Assembly: GCA_028023455.1 (NCBI GenBank) | Contig: JAQFVV010000258.1 | Span: 426,501-490,500, forward strand | Direction of reading: 5' to 3' | Origin: Epiperipatus broadwayi | Taxonomy: Eukaryota; Onychophora; Udeonychophora; Euonychophora; Peripatidae | Length of the DNA stretch: 64,000 nt | In this document: piece by piece, positions 12,330 through 22,959 of the stretch | Numbering within the stretch: the stretch's first letter is position 1 | How the letters are laid out: each line of letters opens with the position of its first letter | The notes under the pieces: model-generated | What the model was told of the DNA's origin: nothing | Seen by the model: only the letters and a program-made list of their open reading frames with translations | Databases searched by the model: none | Position numbers and translations under genes: made by a program

Positions 12330-12945
12330 CTCAAATAGTAATGAGATTGAGTGTAGGTAAAGAATGAGATTGAGCATTCAGAATATGTGGATTAACAAAA
12401 TGATTATTTTCTTCAGTTTCATCATTAATTGATTTCAAGTTTATATTAGAAAAAAAGACAAATTAAGTGTTTTCCATAAGAATGGAATATGTTATGCTTC
12501 ATCAGCATTATTTAAACCAGTTGGTCTTTTTAATAATTCAGTTGACTCCTTCATGGTTCTCAATTCATACTTTTTTAAATTAGCAAGTATTTCAGTATCA
12601 TCAAGTTTGTAATCAATTTTTTTAAAAAATGAAGCAAAAGCTGATGCATTTGACTTCTGATTAAAGGCATTTTTATGTTCATTAATTCTGACATTAATTT
12701 GTCTATTAGATGGATTTACACAGTTTTTCTTCACTGTAAACATGTAATTTCATAAACCCTCTGGTATTCCAAAAGTACTCTGTTTTTAGGTTTATGGAAA
12801 AAATCACAATTTTTTTCACTAGTGGAAAAAATAGTCTTCATGTTAAGATTAGATATTCTTCTACTGTTTTTATCAGTGATTCCTTTAATTTTAAGGTAAA
12901 ACTACTCAATAACTAGTTAAATTATCAACTTTATCCTCTTTCTTC
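12330..12945 (-). pseudogene. Penelope-like element fragment, linker plus GIY-YIG endonuclease, inverted copy
   Basis: On the minus strand the 83-codon frame at 12492-12743 contains SNRQINVRINEHKNAF, then SNASAFASFF and a region ending in TEILANLKKYELRTM. The R-x-N-E-H-K core and the downstream spacing fit the GIY-YIG endonuclease of Penelope-like elements (PLEs). The GIY-YIG start itself is degraded: the plus-strand sister copy keeps a CxxC then YVGQ-like start, which here is damaged. The bases pair with 13390-14000 as an inverted repeat, so it is a second, oppositely oriented piece of the same family. The frame is broken upstream of 12743, and the copy is a pseudogene. Confidence 0.7.
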
Positions 12946-12954
12946 TTATTTCAT

Positions 12955-13160
12955 ATTTAATATTTCAATATTGGTTTATAGAAAATCTACCCACACAAAC
13001 ATCTATCATAATTTTTTATCTCATTATCATCCTGTGCATATATTTTCTGTAGCAAAAAATCTTTTGACTAGAACTTGTAGTTTTTCAGATAAAGATCATC
13101 TTACTCAAAAACTAACAAAAATATTGCTTACAAAAAAATTATATATATATGAAAAGTAAC
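12955..13160 (+). pseudogene. Penelope-like element RT, C-terminal part
   Basis: The plus-strand frame from 12971 reads VYRKSTHTNIYHNFLSHYHP, then an AKNLLTR and SDKDHL region. This matches the V-Y-R-K-P-T-H-T-x-x-Y ... S-x-H-P signature at the end of the PLE reverse-transcriptase domain, followed by the usual S-D-K linker. The Pro of the canonical motif is Ser here. The frame stays open until it meets the palindrome at about 13199, after which the same element seems to resume at about 13376. Only the 3' end of the RT is present, so the copy is 5'-truncated. Confidence 0.7.
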
Positions 13161-13198
13161 TTACTGTTAATACTAACTGAAATAATTATAGAAAATAT

Positions 13199-13366
13199 AC
13201 AAACCATTATACAATTACAAATATCCAGTAATGCCCTCTGTTTAAAGTACTATATCTCAATAATAGCAAACCGTAAAATGATATCATTTTACGGTTTGCT
13301 ATTATTGAGATATAGTACTTTAAACAGAGGGCATTACTGGATATTTGTAATAGTATAAAGGTTTGT
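13199..13366. repeat. Long perfect palindrome inside the Penelope-like element
   Basis: Bases 13217-13282 and 13283-13348 are exact reverse complements with no spacer (132 nt); the centre is AAAATGATATCATTTT. Pairing continues imperfectly to 13199 and 13366 (AAACC against GGTTT). Two open frames, one on each strand, have identical second halves only because they cross this palindrome. A perfect, spacer-free palindrome of this size suggests a young insertion or recent arm homogenisation. Confidence 0.95.
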
Positions 13367-13375
13367 ATATATATA

Positions 13376-13940
13376 TATAAAATATTACTAAAAAGAAGAT
13401 AAAATTGATAATTCAACTAATTATAGAGTGATTTTACCTCATGTAAAGGAGTCATTGATAAAATCAGTAAAATACTATCTAATTTTAACATAAGGACTAC
13501 TTTTTCCACTAGCAAAAAAAAAATGGTGATTTTTTTTCCCATAAATCTAAAGACAAAATACTTTTGGAATACCAGGGTTTTTTTAACATTCCATGTTTAC
13601 AATGCTCTAAAACTATGTTGGTCAGTCTAATAGACAAATTAATGTCAGAATTATTTAACATAAAAATGCCTTTGATCAAAAGTCAAATACATCAGCTCTT
13701 ATTTGACATTTTTTTGAAATTGGTTACCAACCTGATTTTGATAATACTAAAATACTTGCTAATTTGGAAAAATATGATTTGAGAACAATGAGGGTGTTGA
13801 TTGAAACATTAAAAAGACCAACTCATTTAAATGGAGCTGATGATTCACAATGTACTCCAGTCTTATGGAGACCATTTATTTTATCCCTTCTAATATAAAC
13901 TTGAAATCAATTAATGATGAAACTGAAAAGAATAAACCTT
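13376..13940 (+). pseudogene. Penelope-like element linker and GIY-YIG endonuclease, plus strand
   Basis: Reading the plus strand with frame changes, a linker with VIDKISKILSNFNIRTTFS (about 13450-13510) precedes a CLQC cysteine pair (about 13590), then a region with a YVGQ-like start disturbed by a frameshift. An R-x-N-E-H-K equivalent follows, then a D-N-T-K-I-L-A-N-L-E-K-Y-D-L-R region (about 13735-13790). This order (RT end, linker, Cys pair, GIY-YIG) is the domain order of PLEs. Several frameshifts and a stop make it non-functional. The 3' flank to about 14100 shows no further coding. Confidence 0.7.
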
Positions 13941-14368
13941 TTGTAATCCATATATGCTGAATGCTCAGCTATTTCATATTTCAGTCTCATTCTTTACCTC
14001 ACCCTGAATGTCATTACTATTTGAGATCTAATGTTTTTCTTTACCAAGTTAATCATGACAAAGGCAGATCCTATTTTGTCAAAATGTTAGGAATTAATCA
14101 ATACTAACACATGGTTTAGCCCAAAAAATTATTTTATTTATATATTGGAATGCATTGTAAATAAAATATTTACGTAAATAAGTAAATAACTCAGATTATA
14201 TGTAACTGAACAGAAAGTAATTGAAGCTTCCCATGGTTATGCCATGCCTGCAACTCCAATGACAACTACCCATCTGCCCAAAATCAGACCAACTTCTCAT
14301 ATCATAGATACATGAGAAGCATACACTTTGTCAAACAAGTCATATAGAATATGTGACATTTCCATTTC

Positions 14369-14505
14369 ATATAAACATTATTTTTACAGAAACCCTAACC
14401 TTAATTTTATTTTTTTTTCCTGTGATAGAATTTTAATAAATAAAAAATTATAAAAAATAAATAATTAAGGTCAGGATTTCTCTGGAAATAATAAGTATAT
14501 AAAGT
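14369..14505. repeat. Small fold-back sequence
   Basis: CAGAAACCCTAACCTTAATT on the left pairs with AATTAAGGTCAGGATTTCTC on the right around an AT-rich loop. Weaker pairing extends outward (ATATAAACATTATTT against AATAATAAGTATAT). No coding potential. It lies just upstream of the 5' LTR and may be an older MITE. Confidence 0.65.
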
Positions 14506-14625
14506 TTAAATATCACATGTGCTATATGAATTTGCTTGATAAAGTGTATGTATGTTTTTAATATATCTATACTCTGACTTTAAGGCTGATGGATGATTGT
14601 GATTAGGTTGCAAGCATAATAAAAT

Positions 14626-15076
14626 GTTTATATATGTAATAGTCATGCAGGAAGTAAATATTAAAGTTACACTGGAGAAAATTAGTAAGACACATATACT
14701 GATTGTACAAAAGTATGCTAATAAGTAAATTATGCACATTGGGAGCTAATCAAGCATATCAGAAAAATTTATACAACTTAAAAAATAATTATGAAGAACA
14801 ATAACATCTGCAGAATTAGCTGCTTATGAGTGTGCAGTTGTACTGGAACTGTTTTAGTCACAATGAGGAGAAACCTCACGGAAAGATATTGAGTTTGAAC
14901 TTTGAACAACCAGCAAGCTAACTGTTATACTGAAGCTATACCTTTTAGTTACATATAAAGAGAGAGTTAATAAACTTTTGTTAAATTTACTTTTAGTGTT
15001 ACGTGTTTATTTCTAATAACACTTCAGATAGCTATACAGCTGATAAATATCAATTCTGCCCCTGTATATGCTAGAA
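14626..15076 (+). mobile_element. 5' LTR of a Mag-like LTR retrotransposon
   Basis: This segment aligns with 20530-20980 as a direct repeat. Shared blocks include AAGTATGCTAATAAGTAAAT, ATCTGCAGAATTA, GGAACTGTTTTAGT, TTTGAACTTTGAA, AACCAGCAAG, AGTTAATAAAC and GCTGATAAA. The two copies have diverged clearly by substitutions and indels, so the insertion is old. Both ends are estimates: the left edge is set at TGTTTATATATGTAATAGTC, aligned with TGTTGGTGTATATAATAGTC in the 3' copy. I could not verify a primer-binding site or a target-site duplication. Confidence 0.75.
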
Positions 15077-15108
15077 TAGCACAATTAGTCCATGAAGTCT
15101 AAATTAAC

Positions 15109-15841
15109 ATGGCACTGCCCAATAGCTCCATAACTAAAATTGACATTAACAAAACAGTGGGAAGGTAGAAGATATACATTGTCCATGCAGACAGATACAT
15201 GTTAACAGCATAGAAGATAACAGTTGCAACAGTAATGTGGCTGGCTGGTAAAAGTATTTTAGAGATTGCAAACTGATATAACCCAAAAGCTCCTGAGGAT
15301 ATTCTGTATGAAAGGTTGATAAAAGTTAACATTTACTTTAAGCCTATTAACATCAAGATATAGAGTCACACCCATGCTGCGAAAATAGAATCCAATCACC
15401 AACAAGAACATAAAAAATTACAATATGGGACTGTTATGCTCGTGAAGATGTCTAACTTTAGAGCTGAATTCAATTCTAACATATTTCTGAATGAAACTGC
15501 AATAATGTATGCCAAACAAAGATACAGGAATAGCTCATAAAGCCATCTTAAAAAATTCAATAGAATTTCAAAATAATGTGGATAAATAAAACAACAAATA
15601 CAATGATAAATAGGGAGTGCTCGCACAGACTGCAAACTGTAGGAGAATATGTTATTGTTGCAGCAGTAAAAACCATGTTAAAATGTGTAAATATAAAAAT
15701 GACAAATGCTATAATTGCAAAATTAACAGAAATTTATCACAAGTTTGTTCCAATAAGCAGAAAAAGAATAAAGACAATTTACAATATGACTGTAAATCAA
15801 GAAACGAAATCTGCAAAAGACAACCAATATCAAGAAGATAA
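15109..15841 (+). pseudogene. gag: Degenerate gag with two zinc knuckles
   Basis: From 15109 a frame begins MALPNSS and continues, interrupted by stops, through a PKAPEDILYERLIK-like stretch resembling the capsid region of Mag/Ty3-Gypsy gag. At about 15630-15760 two CCHC-like knuckles are visible in the 74-codon frame: C-x2-C-x4-H-x4-C (YCCSSKNHVKMC) and C-x2-C with a weakened second half (CYNCKINRNLSQVC, the His position replaced by Asn). Gag packages the element RNA; the knuckles form the nucleocapsid. The copy cannot encode an intact protein. Confidence 0.75.
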
Positions 15842-17640
15842 TTGAAAGCAATGTACAATTTTCTTAATGTAAAAATTTGTGAGCAAAAAACCAGATTGGA
15901 AATAGATTTGTTGAATAAAAAACAATGGATGTGGGCAATTGAAAAATATGCAGTATTCACAAAATTAAAAGTTACAAATATCATGTCAACTTTTGGTGCA
16001 TTACCAAAATGTCCAAGAAGTAATTATAATTACAAGTGCTTCAAATATTGACCAATGCTATTTATTTCTCATGGACTTTGTGGAAGCAAACATTTTATAA
16101 ACATATGCATCCAGAAACTTAATTGCATAGTCATAATATTCACTGAGAAAAAATTCCACCAATATGGGTATGGATGGATGTACATTCAAGATCTATTTGG
16201 AGAATAAACCTCTAATGAAAATACTAAGAAAGCTTAAAAAGATTCTGGATCACACTAATCAAACAATTATCTGATTAATAAATATATTAGCTTCCATACA
16301 ACTTTGAACCAATCTATGTCTGTGACAAAAATGCAGATGCTTTATTGAGAATACCATACATGAGCCATATATCAGTGAAATAAATTACATCAACTTGATA
16401 AAGTCAGAAGTATTGAACAGGGTAGTCATGACTAAATAGAAAAAAAGATGATTCTGATTCTAGATACCAATTAGTGAGGAAATAAATTAAAGACAGATAG
16501 CCTCAGTATGGTTGAGCCTATATGGAATGTCCATAAGAGACTATTTATATGTAATGACTGCATTTTAAATAATGAGCCATATATTGACTCCAATAAAGGG
16601 GAGGAAACAGGTATTATATTTGTTACTCAAGTGATACCCTGAAATGACCAGAATGAAGAAATTAGCTAGGTTGGGTATGGTGGGCTTGGGTATGGTGGGC
16701 TAATAGGATTCACAATATAGAACAAGTAATCAAATGATGGAATGTGTGTCAATCACCAGGGAGGATACCTCCTAAAGAGCTAAAAATGTGTCAACAGACC
16801 ACCAAACTATGGCAAATCTTTCAATAGACACACTTCTTAGTTATCATTAACTCATTCAAAATGGAATGAATACGCATGGTGAAAGATACAAGCAAGGAGA
16901 ACACCATAAAATTGTTAAATGAATCCAGAAATTATCATTTTGGATAATGGCATTGGATTTGTGTCAGTGATATTAAAGGACATTTTAGCTAGCAAAGATA
17001 CATGACACACTTTAACACCTCTGTATTGATCTGAGTTGAATGAACTAGCTGAAAAAGCCATGCAACAATTGAAGCTGACATTGAATGAAATAAATTATCC
17101 CAGATATTCATAATGTTTTGACAGAAACCATCTCTATCAGCTTTTCATACTGAGTACTGCTACCAGAAAAACATCTGTGGAAATATAGATGAAAAGATAA
17201 TTCAGAACACATCTCAATATTGATTCCTAATAAGAGTGAGAAAAGGGAGGCAAATTTAGATAAATACGATATTGAAGAAACTATTTAAATATATGATATG
17301 TTTAAAAAAAAAGTAGCAAACAGAAATTGTATCAAATATGTTATCAATACAAAAATGTATGACACAGTTGACTGATGGTTAAGAAGTCTGAAGATATGTC
17401 AATCATATTAGAAGTCATTTAAATGAGGCAATTAAGTAAACAGAAGTGCAAGTTTTCCCACAGTTGATGTGATACTTTGGGTGAAGGACAATGATTATTA
17501 TGAAATATCACCAGGTGTTCAAGAAGAAGAGATACCTTATACTGAATTGATTGAAGAAGCAATTCTCTGTGAATTAATCAGAACTCATCTATAAATTTAT
17601 ATAGCCAAAAGTAGATTGGGGAAGAGTGACCAGTACCACT
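15842..17640 (+). pseudogene. pol: Degenerate pol: protease-like start, RNase H tail and integrase; RT largely missing
   Basis: At about 15870-16060 a KTRLEID stretch fits the position of a retroviral-type protease, without a clear D-T/S-G. Soon after, at about 16150-16230, ENKPLMKIL-like sequence fits the end of the RT/RNase H region, and at about 16320-16360 NADALLRIP fits the N-A-D-A-L-S-R signature that ends Gypsy RNase H. Most of RT is therefore absent. Integrase pieces follow: a CQSPGRIPPKEL-like stretch (about 16750), HSKWNEYAW (about 16850) and ILDNGIGFVS (about 16940), the last matching the S-D-N-G-P-x-F-x-S core with its catalytic Asp. Frames are broken throughout. The C-terminal part fades into the palindrome at about 17.78 kb. 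Confidence 0.7.
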
Positions 17641-19154
17641 TCCTAAAGGAGCAAGAGAACAAAAACAATCTGAAGAAATTTCAAGACACAGATGCAATTA
17701 AATTTGAATTATTTTCTAGAATCAGAGGAAATTGTGCAATATCTGACTAAAAAATATTTATATATTGTAATGGTATAAACTCAGGGGTGAATTTGGGGTA
17801 ATGGCTATGAGGAATTAAATACGATGAATATGACACATGAGATCGGACAGAACTAACTATAAGTAACTATAAGTTCACCAGATTACACAAAAGTAATAGT
17901 CATTCATCATCATGAATGATCAAAATAAAATAAATCAACAGTCAACCTTGTGACTGGATTTAAAATGGATCTATTATAGACCAGACTAATTATTTAGTCC
18001 TTGACAGCATGGGACAGATTATTTAAGCATTAATTTCATACACAAACTTAAGTGCTAATCCATCAGAATGTATGACAATAAAAAACAATAATGCTGGGAT
18101 ACTAAAACATGCTAATCATCATAAATTCTCTGGTCATTTAGTACAATTAATGTACTGGTCAACTATAAATTTCTAAATAAATAAAATGAAATGTAGTGCA
18201 TGGACTTTAAAGGATATCCCCTTTGTGCCAACCAGGATCACTAATCATCTGGATGTTATAACACTAAACATAACCCCTTTTACATAACAGACTTATTCAT
18301 TAATCCTGCTAAAGAGAGCAAAAGCTATATAATTATTACTGTGATCAAGAGATATAATCTTAACATATAATGTTTTAAATCTATTCTAGGATTAATTAAA
18401 TTCACTGGATTAATGTTAGCAATGAATATAAATTTATTAATAACAATTAAATTAAAATGAATTTAAGGTCAGAAGAATATGACTATACATATAAATTAAG
18501 CCTCTGGACTTCGATTAATAGGAAAAAAAATCCACTATTACATTGTAATTTACACATGTCTCAATACTATATAAAACACATCTAAATATAAGCACACAGA
18601 CATGCAGTATAATATAAAATGAAAAGTGAATTGTCATATAATAATAAAAATAAGCTATCACATTTTAATGATACATAAATAATGACTATTTTCACATATA
18701 TATGTGGGTATCCATGAAAATGTTGTGCACATACTGATGTTTATATCATATATTTTAATTTGTCAAAATAGTAAATTTATTAAAAATAAAATTTTAATAA
18801 GTTTATTTGTTAACTAGTGAAATATCATTAGAATATAAATGTCTGTGTAAAATCACATCTGAATGGATACCTACATATGTAAAAAACAGTCATTATTAAT
18901 GTATCATTAAAATGTGATAGCTTATTTTTTAATATGATAAATCAAATATTTTCATTCTATATTATACAGGCACATCTGTTTGCTGATATATAGATAATTT
19001 ATATAAACCTATTGGGACATATATGTAAATTACAATGTAATAATGGATTTCTTTTTGTATTAATCAAAACCAGAAGTTCTTGATTTATATATACAGCCAT
19101 ATTCTACAGAGCTTAATTTTATTGTTATTAATAAATTTATAATTCATTGTTAAA

Positions 19155-19736
19155 TTACATTCAAATATCAGCCTTTCAAGCTAATTGAGCACACGCCTTT
19201 TGAGAGTGTTAAATAAATGAATACTTTCCTCTTCAATCCAAGATATAGTATTTATGCAGGAATAAAAAGGATCCTCTTATTCCTACGACTCAAATTCTTT
19301 TATATGAGCAAATCTAAAGTACTGTTGAGGAGAGCGTAAGTAGAATTCTCACTTTAAATTACTATTTAAAATGTTTTTTTGACTGAATGACATCGGTGAA
19401 ATTACTTAGAATTTACCAAAAGTCATTCTTACTGAAACATAATTATGAATAAATAAGCAATTATTTTATCTAGCGCCGTGTTTACAATTATATTACATTC
19501 AAATATCAGCCTTTCAAGCTAATTGAGCACGCGCCTTTTGAGAGTGTTAAATAAATGAATACTTTCCTCTTCAATCCAAAATATAGTATTTATGCAGGAA
19601 TAAAAAGGATCCTCTTATTCCTAAGACTCAAATTCTTTTATATGAGCAAATCTGAAGTACTGTTGAGGAGCTTGAAAGGCTGATATTTGAATGTAATATA
19701 ATTATAAACATGGCACTAGATAAAATAATTGCTTAT
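19155..19736. mobile_element. Dimeric insertion with a 15-bp target-site duplication in the palindrome's right arm
   Basis: TAATTCATTGTTAAA occurs at 19140-19154 and again at 19737-19751, and the corresponding place in the left arm is uninterrupted. The 582-bp insert holds two 179-bp direct repeats, 19154-19332 and 19492-19670, nearly identical (differences such as GCACACG against GCACGCG). The second repeat sits inside a complete hairpin element; the first lacks both outer arms. Confidence 0.85.
19453..19736. repeat. Hairpin element with 68-bp terminal inverted repeats
   Basis: The arms 19453-19520 and 19669-19736 are near-perfect reverse complements: ATAAGCAATTATTTTATCTA at the outside and CAGCCTTTCAAGCT at the inside. 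Only a few transitions separate them. The 148-bp centre has no open frame. It has MITE-like architecture, but the 15-bp duplication around the larger insert is unlike the 2-10 bp of most DNA transposons. Confidence 0.85.
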
Positions 19737-20529
19737 TAATTCATTGTTAAAGTTATTTCAGTGAATTTACTCAATTCAAAATAGTTTTAAAATATAATAG
19801 GTTGTATATTATATATTATATCTCTTGATCACAGTAACAGTTATAGAGCTTTTAGTCTCTGAGCTGGATTCATGCATAACAATCTGTTATATAAAAAGGG
19901 TTTATGTTTAGTGTTATGAACATTCAGATTTATGATCCTGGCTGACACAAAAGAGATATTCTTTAAAGTCCATGTACTACATTTCATTTTATTTACTACT
20001 TCTTTAGAAATTTAGTTTATATATAGTTGGCCAGTACATAAATGCCCTAAGTGGCCAGAGCATTGATGATGGTCAGGATGTTTTAGTATCCTAGCATTAT
20101 TTTTTTTTTGTTATATAATTATGGATTAACACTTTAGTTTGTGCATCCAAATTACTGTTTAAATAATCTCCCCAAGCTGGAAAGGGCCAAATAATTAGCC
20201 TGGTTTATATTACACCCATTTCAAATCCAGTCACAAAATCAACTGATGATTTACTTTTATTGTTGATCATTCATGATGATGAATGATTATTATTGCTTTT
20301 CTGTAATGCTGGTAAACTTATAGTTAGTTATGTATGTGTTGATTTCTCAGGCTCATTCCTCATATTATTTATATACTTAAATTTTGTAGTAATTTATATT
20401 AACTGGAGTTGATATATAGATTTAATGACTTTGGGAATGATGATGATTTCCCATCTCCTCATAATTTACCGCTGATTGTGCATACCATTACAATATATAT
20501 ATTTGAAATTACTATAAATAAAAAAAATT

Positions 20530-20980
20530 ATGTTGGTGTATATAATAGTCAGAAGGAAGTAAATAAAGATATATTCTATAAAATTAATAATGCACATATG
20601 CTGATTGTATAAAAGTATGCTAATAAGTAAATTGTATATATTGGGACTAATTATGCAGAGCAATAAAATCTGCAGAATTAATCTCTCTGTCTGTGTGTCT
20701 GTACGGTAATAGTGGAACTGTTTTAGTGCACACTGGAGAAAAGGCATACAGAAAAATGGTAGATTAGAGAATGCAGATTTTCTAATTTATAATTGCTTTT
20801 GGATTTGAACTTTGAATAACCAGCAAGTTAACTAATCATTACACTGAAGATATATATTTTAGTTATATGCACATACAGTTAATAAACTCGTTGGGTTTTC
20901 ATTTGGTGTTATGTGTTTGTTTCATTTTAGATGGCTACATAGCTGATAAAGTTTAATATTGCACCTATATATTCCAAAAT
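20530..20980 (+). mobile_element. 3' LTR of the Mag-like LTR retrotransposon
   Basis: Direct-repeat partner of the LTR at 14626-15076 (see its shared blocks). It starts at about TGTTGGTGTATATAATAGTC and ends near CACCTATATATTCC. A possible polyadenylation signal AATAAA occurs within AGTTAATAAACTCG. Ends are approximate. The divergence from the 5' copy shows the element has been inactive for a long time. Confidence 0.7.
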
Positions 20981-21349
20981 GAAGAATATTAATTTTTTAA
21001 CCATTTTTAAATCGTAAGGGCTAATTATTTTGGCAATTGCATTATCTGTTAGATAATAAGTTTTTATTAATTTTGCAATCGTTTAAAAATGTAAGTATTA
21101 TGAATTGTTGTGTAATGTACACACATAAATGTGTATATATAAAAAAATCAAACGTCAGTATATTAAAGCATATATACATATATCTGTATGTGAATATACG
21201 TATTTATTTCCTTTATGTTGAAAAGGTCTTTTTTATAAGCACTATAAATGTTTATCCTTTATTTCTATTACATATACATTATATATTTTTATACTTATGT
21301 AAAATAATACTGATGGTGATCTATAAATAGAATATATATATATATATTT
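20981..21349. other. AT-rich sequence, no gene seen
   Basis: A 97-codon plus-strand frame (21037-21330) is made of I, Y, L, F, K and V in low-complexity order and ends in TA repeats. I do not regard it as a gene. Confidence 0.5.
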
Positions 21350-21449
21350 CCTCATGTGTCATAGCATCAGCCGGGAAGCGAACCCGCTAACCCGGGACAA
21401 CTGCTTGTAAAGCGGCCGTCGCTGACTTCTCGACCACCAATGCTTGACA
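21350..21449 (-). mobile_element. tRNA-derived SINE, copy 3 (minus strand)
   Basis: The tRNA-like head is 21364-21443, read on the minus strand: GCATTGGTGGTCGAGAAG, an anticodon-like hairpin CGCTTTACAAGCAG, and a strong B box GGGTTCGCTTCCCGGC. Its 5' end GCATTGG pairs with its 3' end CTGATGC across seven positions, two of them G-T. The flanks ATGTCAA and CTATGACACATGAGG match copy 1. A target-site duplication is obscured by TA repeats on one side. This copy has the best tRNA-like fold of the three. Confidence 0.8.
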
Positions 21450-22959
21450 TATAAAATATATTTTAAAGGCAAATAAATCACTAGAAACCAAAAGATAAAT
21501 ATGTAATTTAGAAACAAAAATTAAATCAACACAAGGTAAAAAACTAATTTGTAATTTGACTTTCAGAGATAATTAACAACTTAATACTTACTTTTTAATT
21601 AATTGACTGAATATAATATAAAATATAAGAATAGGTTTTAGGTCATTAATTTTTTATTAAGAATACTATTCAAGTTAAAAATTAATTTAATATGAGATAC
21701 TATGTCAGTAAGTGAAAAGTATTATTATCAGTTGATACAATTTATATAAATATATAAATCTTATATGTAATAAAAATAAGATAAAGAAATAAAAATTTGG
21801 AAATGTGGGAGATTAATTTTAAGGATTATTAATAAAAACCTGAATTATTATAGATTATGATTTTAAAAAAATCAAAACTATTATATTATTAAAAGATATA
21901 ATTTTATTTTTTGTTGAAAGAATGTGCTAATAAAGTTGAATGAAATTGTTTCAGAAATGAAAAAGAGATTTCAATAAAGATTCTTTTTTTGTGATTATTT
22001 GGGGAAAAAAGTATGAGCCATCAACGTTTTAAAAAATTAAAGTTTTTTGTCCATCACTATAGTAGTTATAAATAAAAAAAATTAGATATCGAGTTAATAA
22101 TGAATAACTACAATTAAAAACTAATTCACCTTAAGTCATGGTGAGCGAACATAAATTTACCAGAGTGTCCTTTCTTCAGCATTAAAATTTATAATTATAA
22201 TATGTATGCATACATACTGCATATAGTGGAATCTAAACTTAATATGAATTTGTAAATTTCTTTGAAACTAAAAAGTTACATTTGTTATACTAAAATCCTT
22301 TCACACAAGCTGATTCATGGATTTGTGTGTACATTATCAGATTTTAGGATGCATATATTATGTATTAAATGTAACTAAGAATTTAATTACTATGGTAAGG
22401 TTTTATAATTAAAATAAAAAAATTACTTGTTTTATTATTCTTATTACAAAAATGAATTTTATAATCAGATATAATGGGAGACAGTATAAATTATATAAAA
22501 GTCATAGAATAAAAATCTGTTGATTACAGAGATTTAATGCTTAAAAAATAATGAAATGCAGCTAGAATTCGGATTATATTTGAGAAATTAAAATCATTAC
22601 TTATCTATCTTCATTACAGATATAAATTCATCATAATAACACCTGGGTCACTTGTGACATTAGTCATTATGAGAAACTATAAAACTATATGGGCAACATG
22701 AATCAACCCATAAAATAAAAGTAATGATAGTGTAAAAATAAAAGTAGCTGTAACATAAATAACAATGAGAGTGCATGCACATTTTTTGCTAATAAAGATT
22801 TCTTCAGAAATAGTTTTAAGAAAAAATAAATAAAAACATTACTTAAATATGTTTTTCATTTATAACATGCAATTATTCTATTATAGTAGATTCATTTCTA
22901 AAATATTTTTTAATTAAACTGGTTCAGAGAAAGCAAATGTTTATTTATAAACTGAAGGA
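21450..22959. other. AT-rich sequence, no gene seen
   Basis: No coding frame, repeat partner or structure that I can support. Confidence 0.5.

Larger units (their letters stand above)
17780..20405. mobile_element. 2.6-kb palindrome between pol and the 3' LTR
   Basis: The left arm (about 17780-18785) is the imperfect reverse complement of the right arm (about 18790-20405). Pairs include CACATTTTAATGATACAT (18659) with ATGTATCATTAAAATGTG (ending 18916), the GGATTTC region near 19045 with the GAAAAAAAATCC region near 18524, and TCATTCATCATCATGAATGA near 17900 with its complement near 20264-20287. The inner pairs centre at about 18787 and the outer pairs at about 19093. The shift is explained by a 597-bp insertion with its duplication in the right arm. 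No coding frame is seen. It is most simply a fold-back element that landed in the LTR element before its decay. Confidence 0.75.

Noticed and set aside
13149-13416. Two open frames on opposite strands with identical second halves
   Set aside because: Both cross the same perfect palindrome, which forces identical translation. Neither has independent support.
13820-13860. Hammerhead ribozyme core (CTGATGA) near the Penelope-like 3' end
   Set aside because: CTGATGA occurs once, but I could not find the matching GAAA core and stems at suitable distance.
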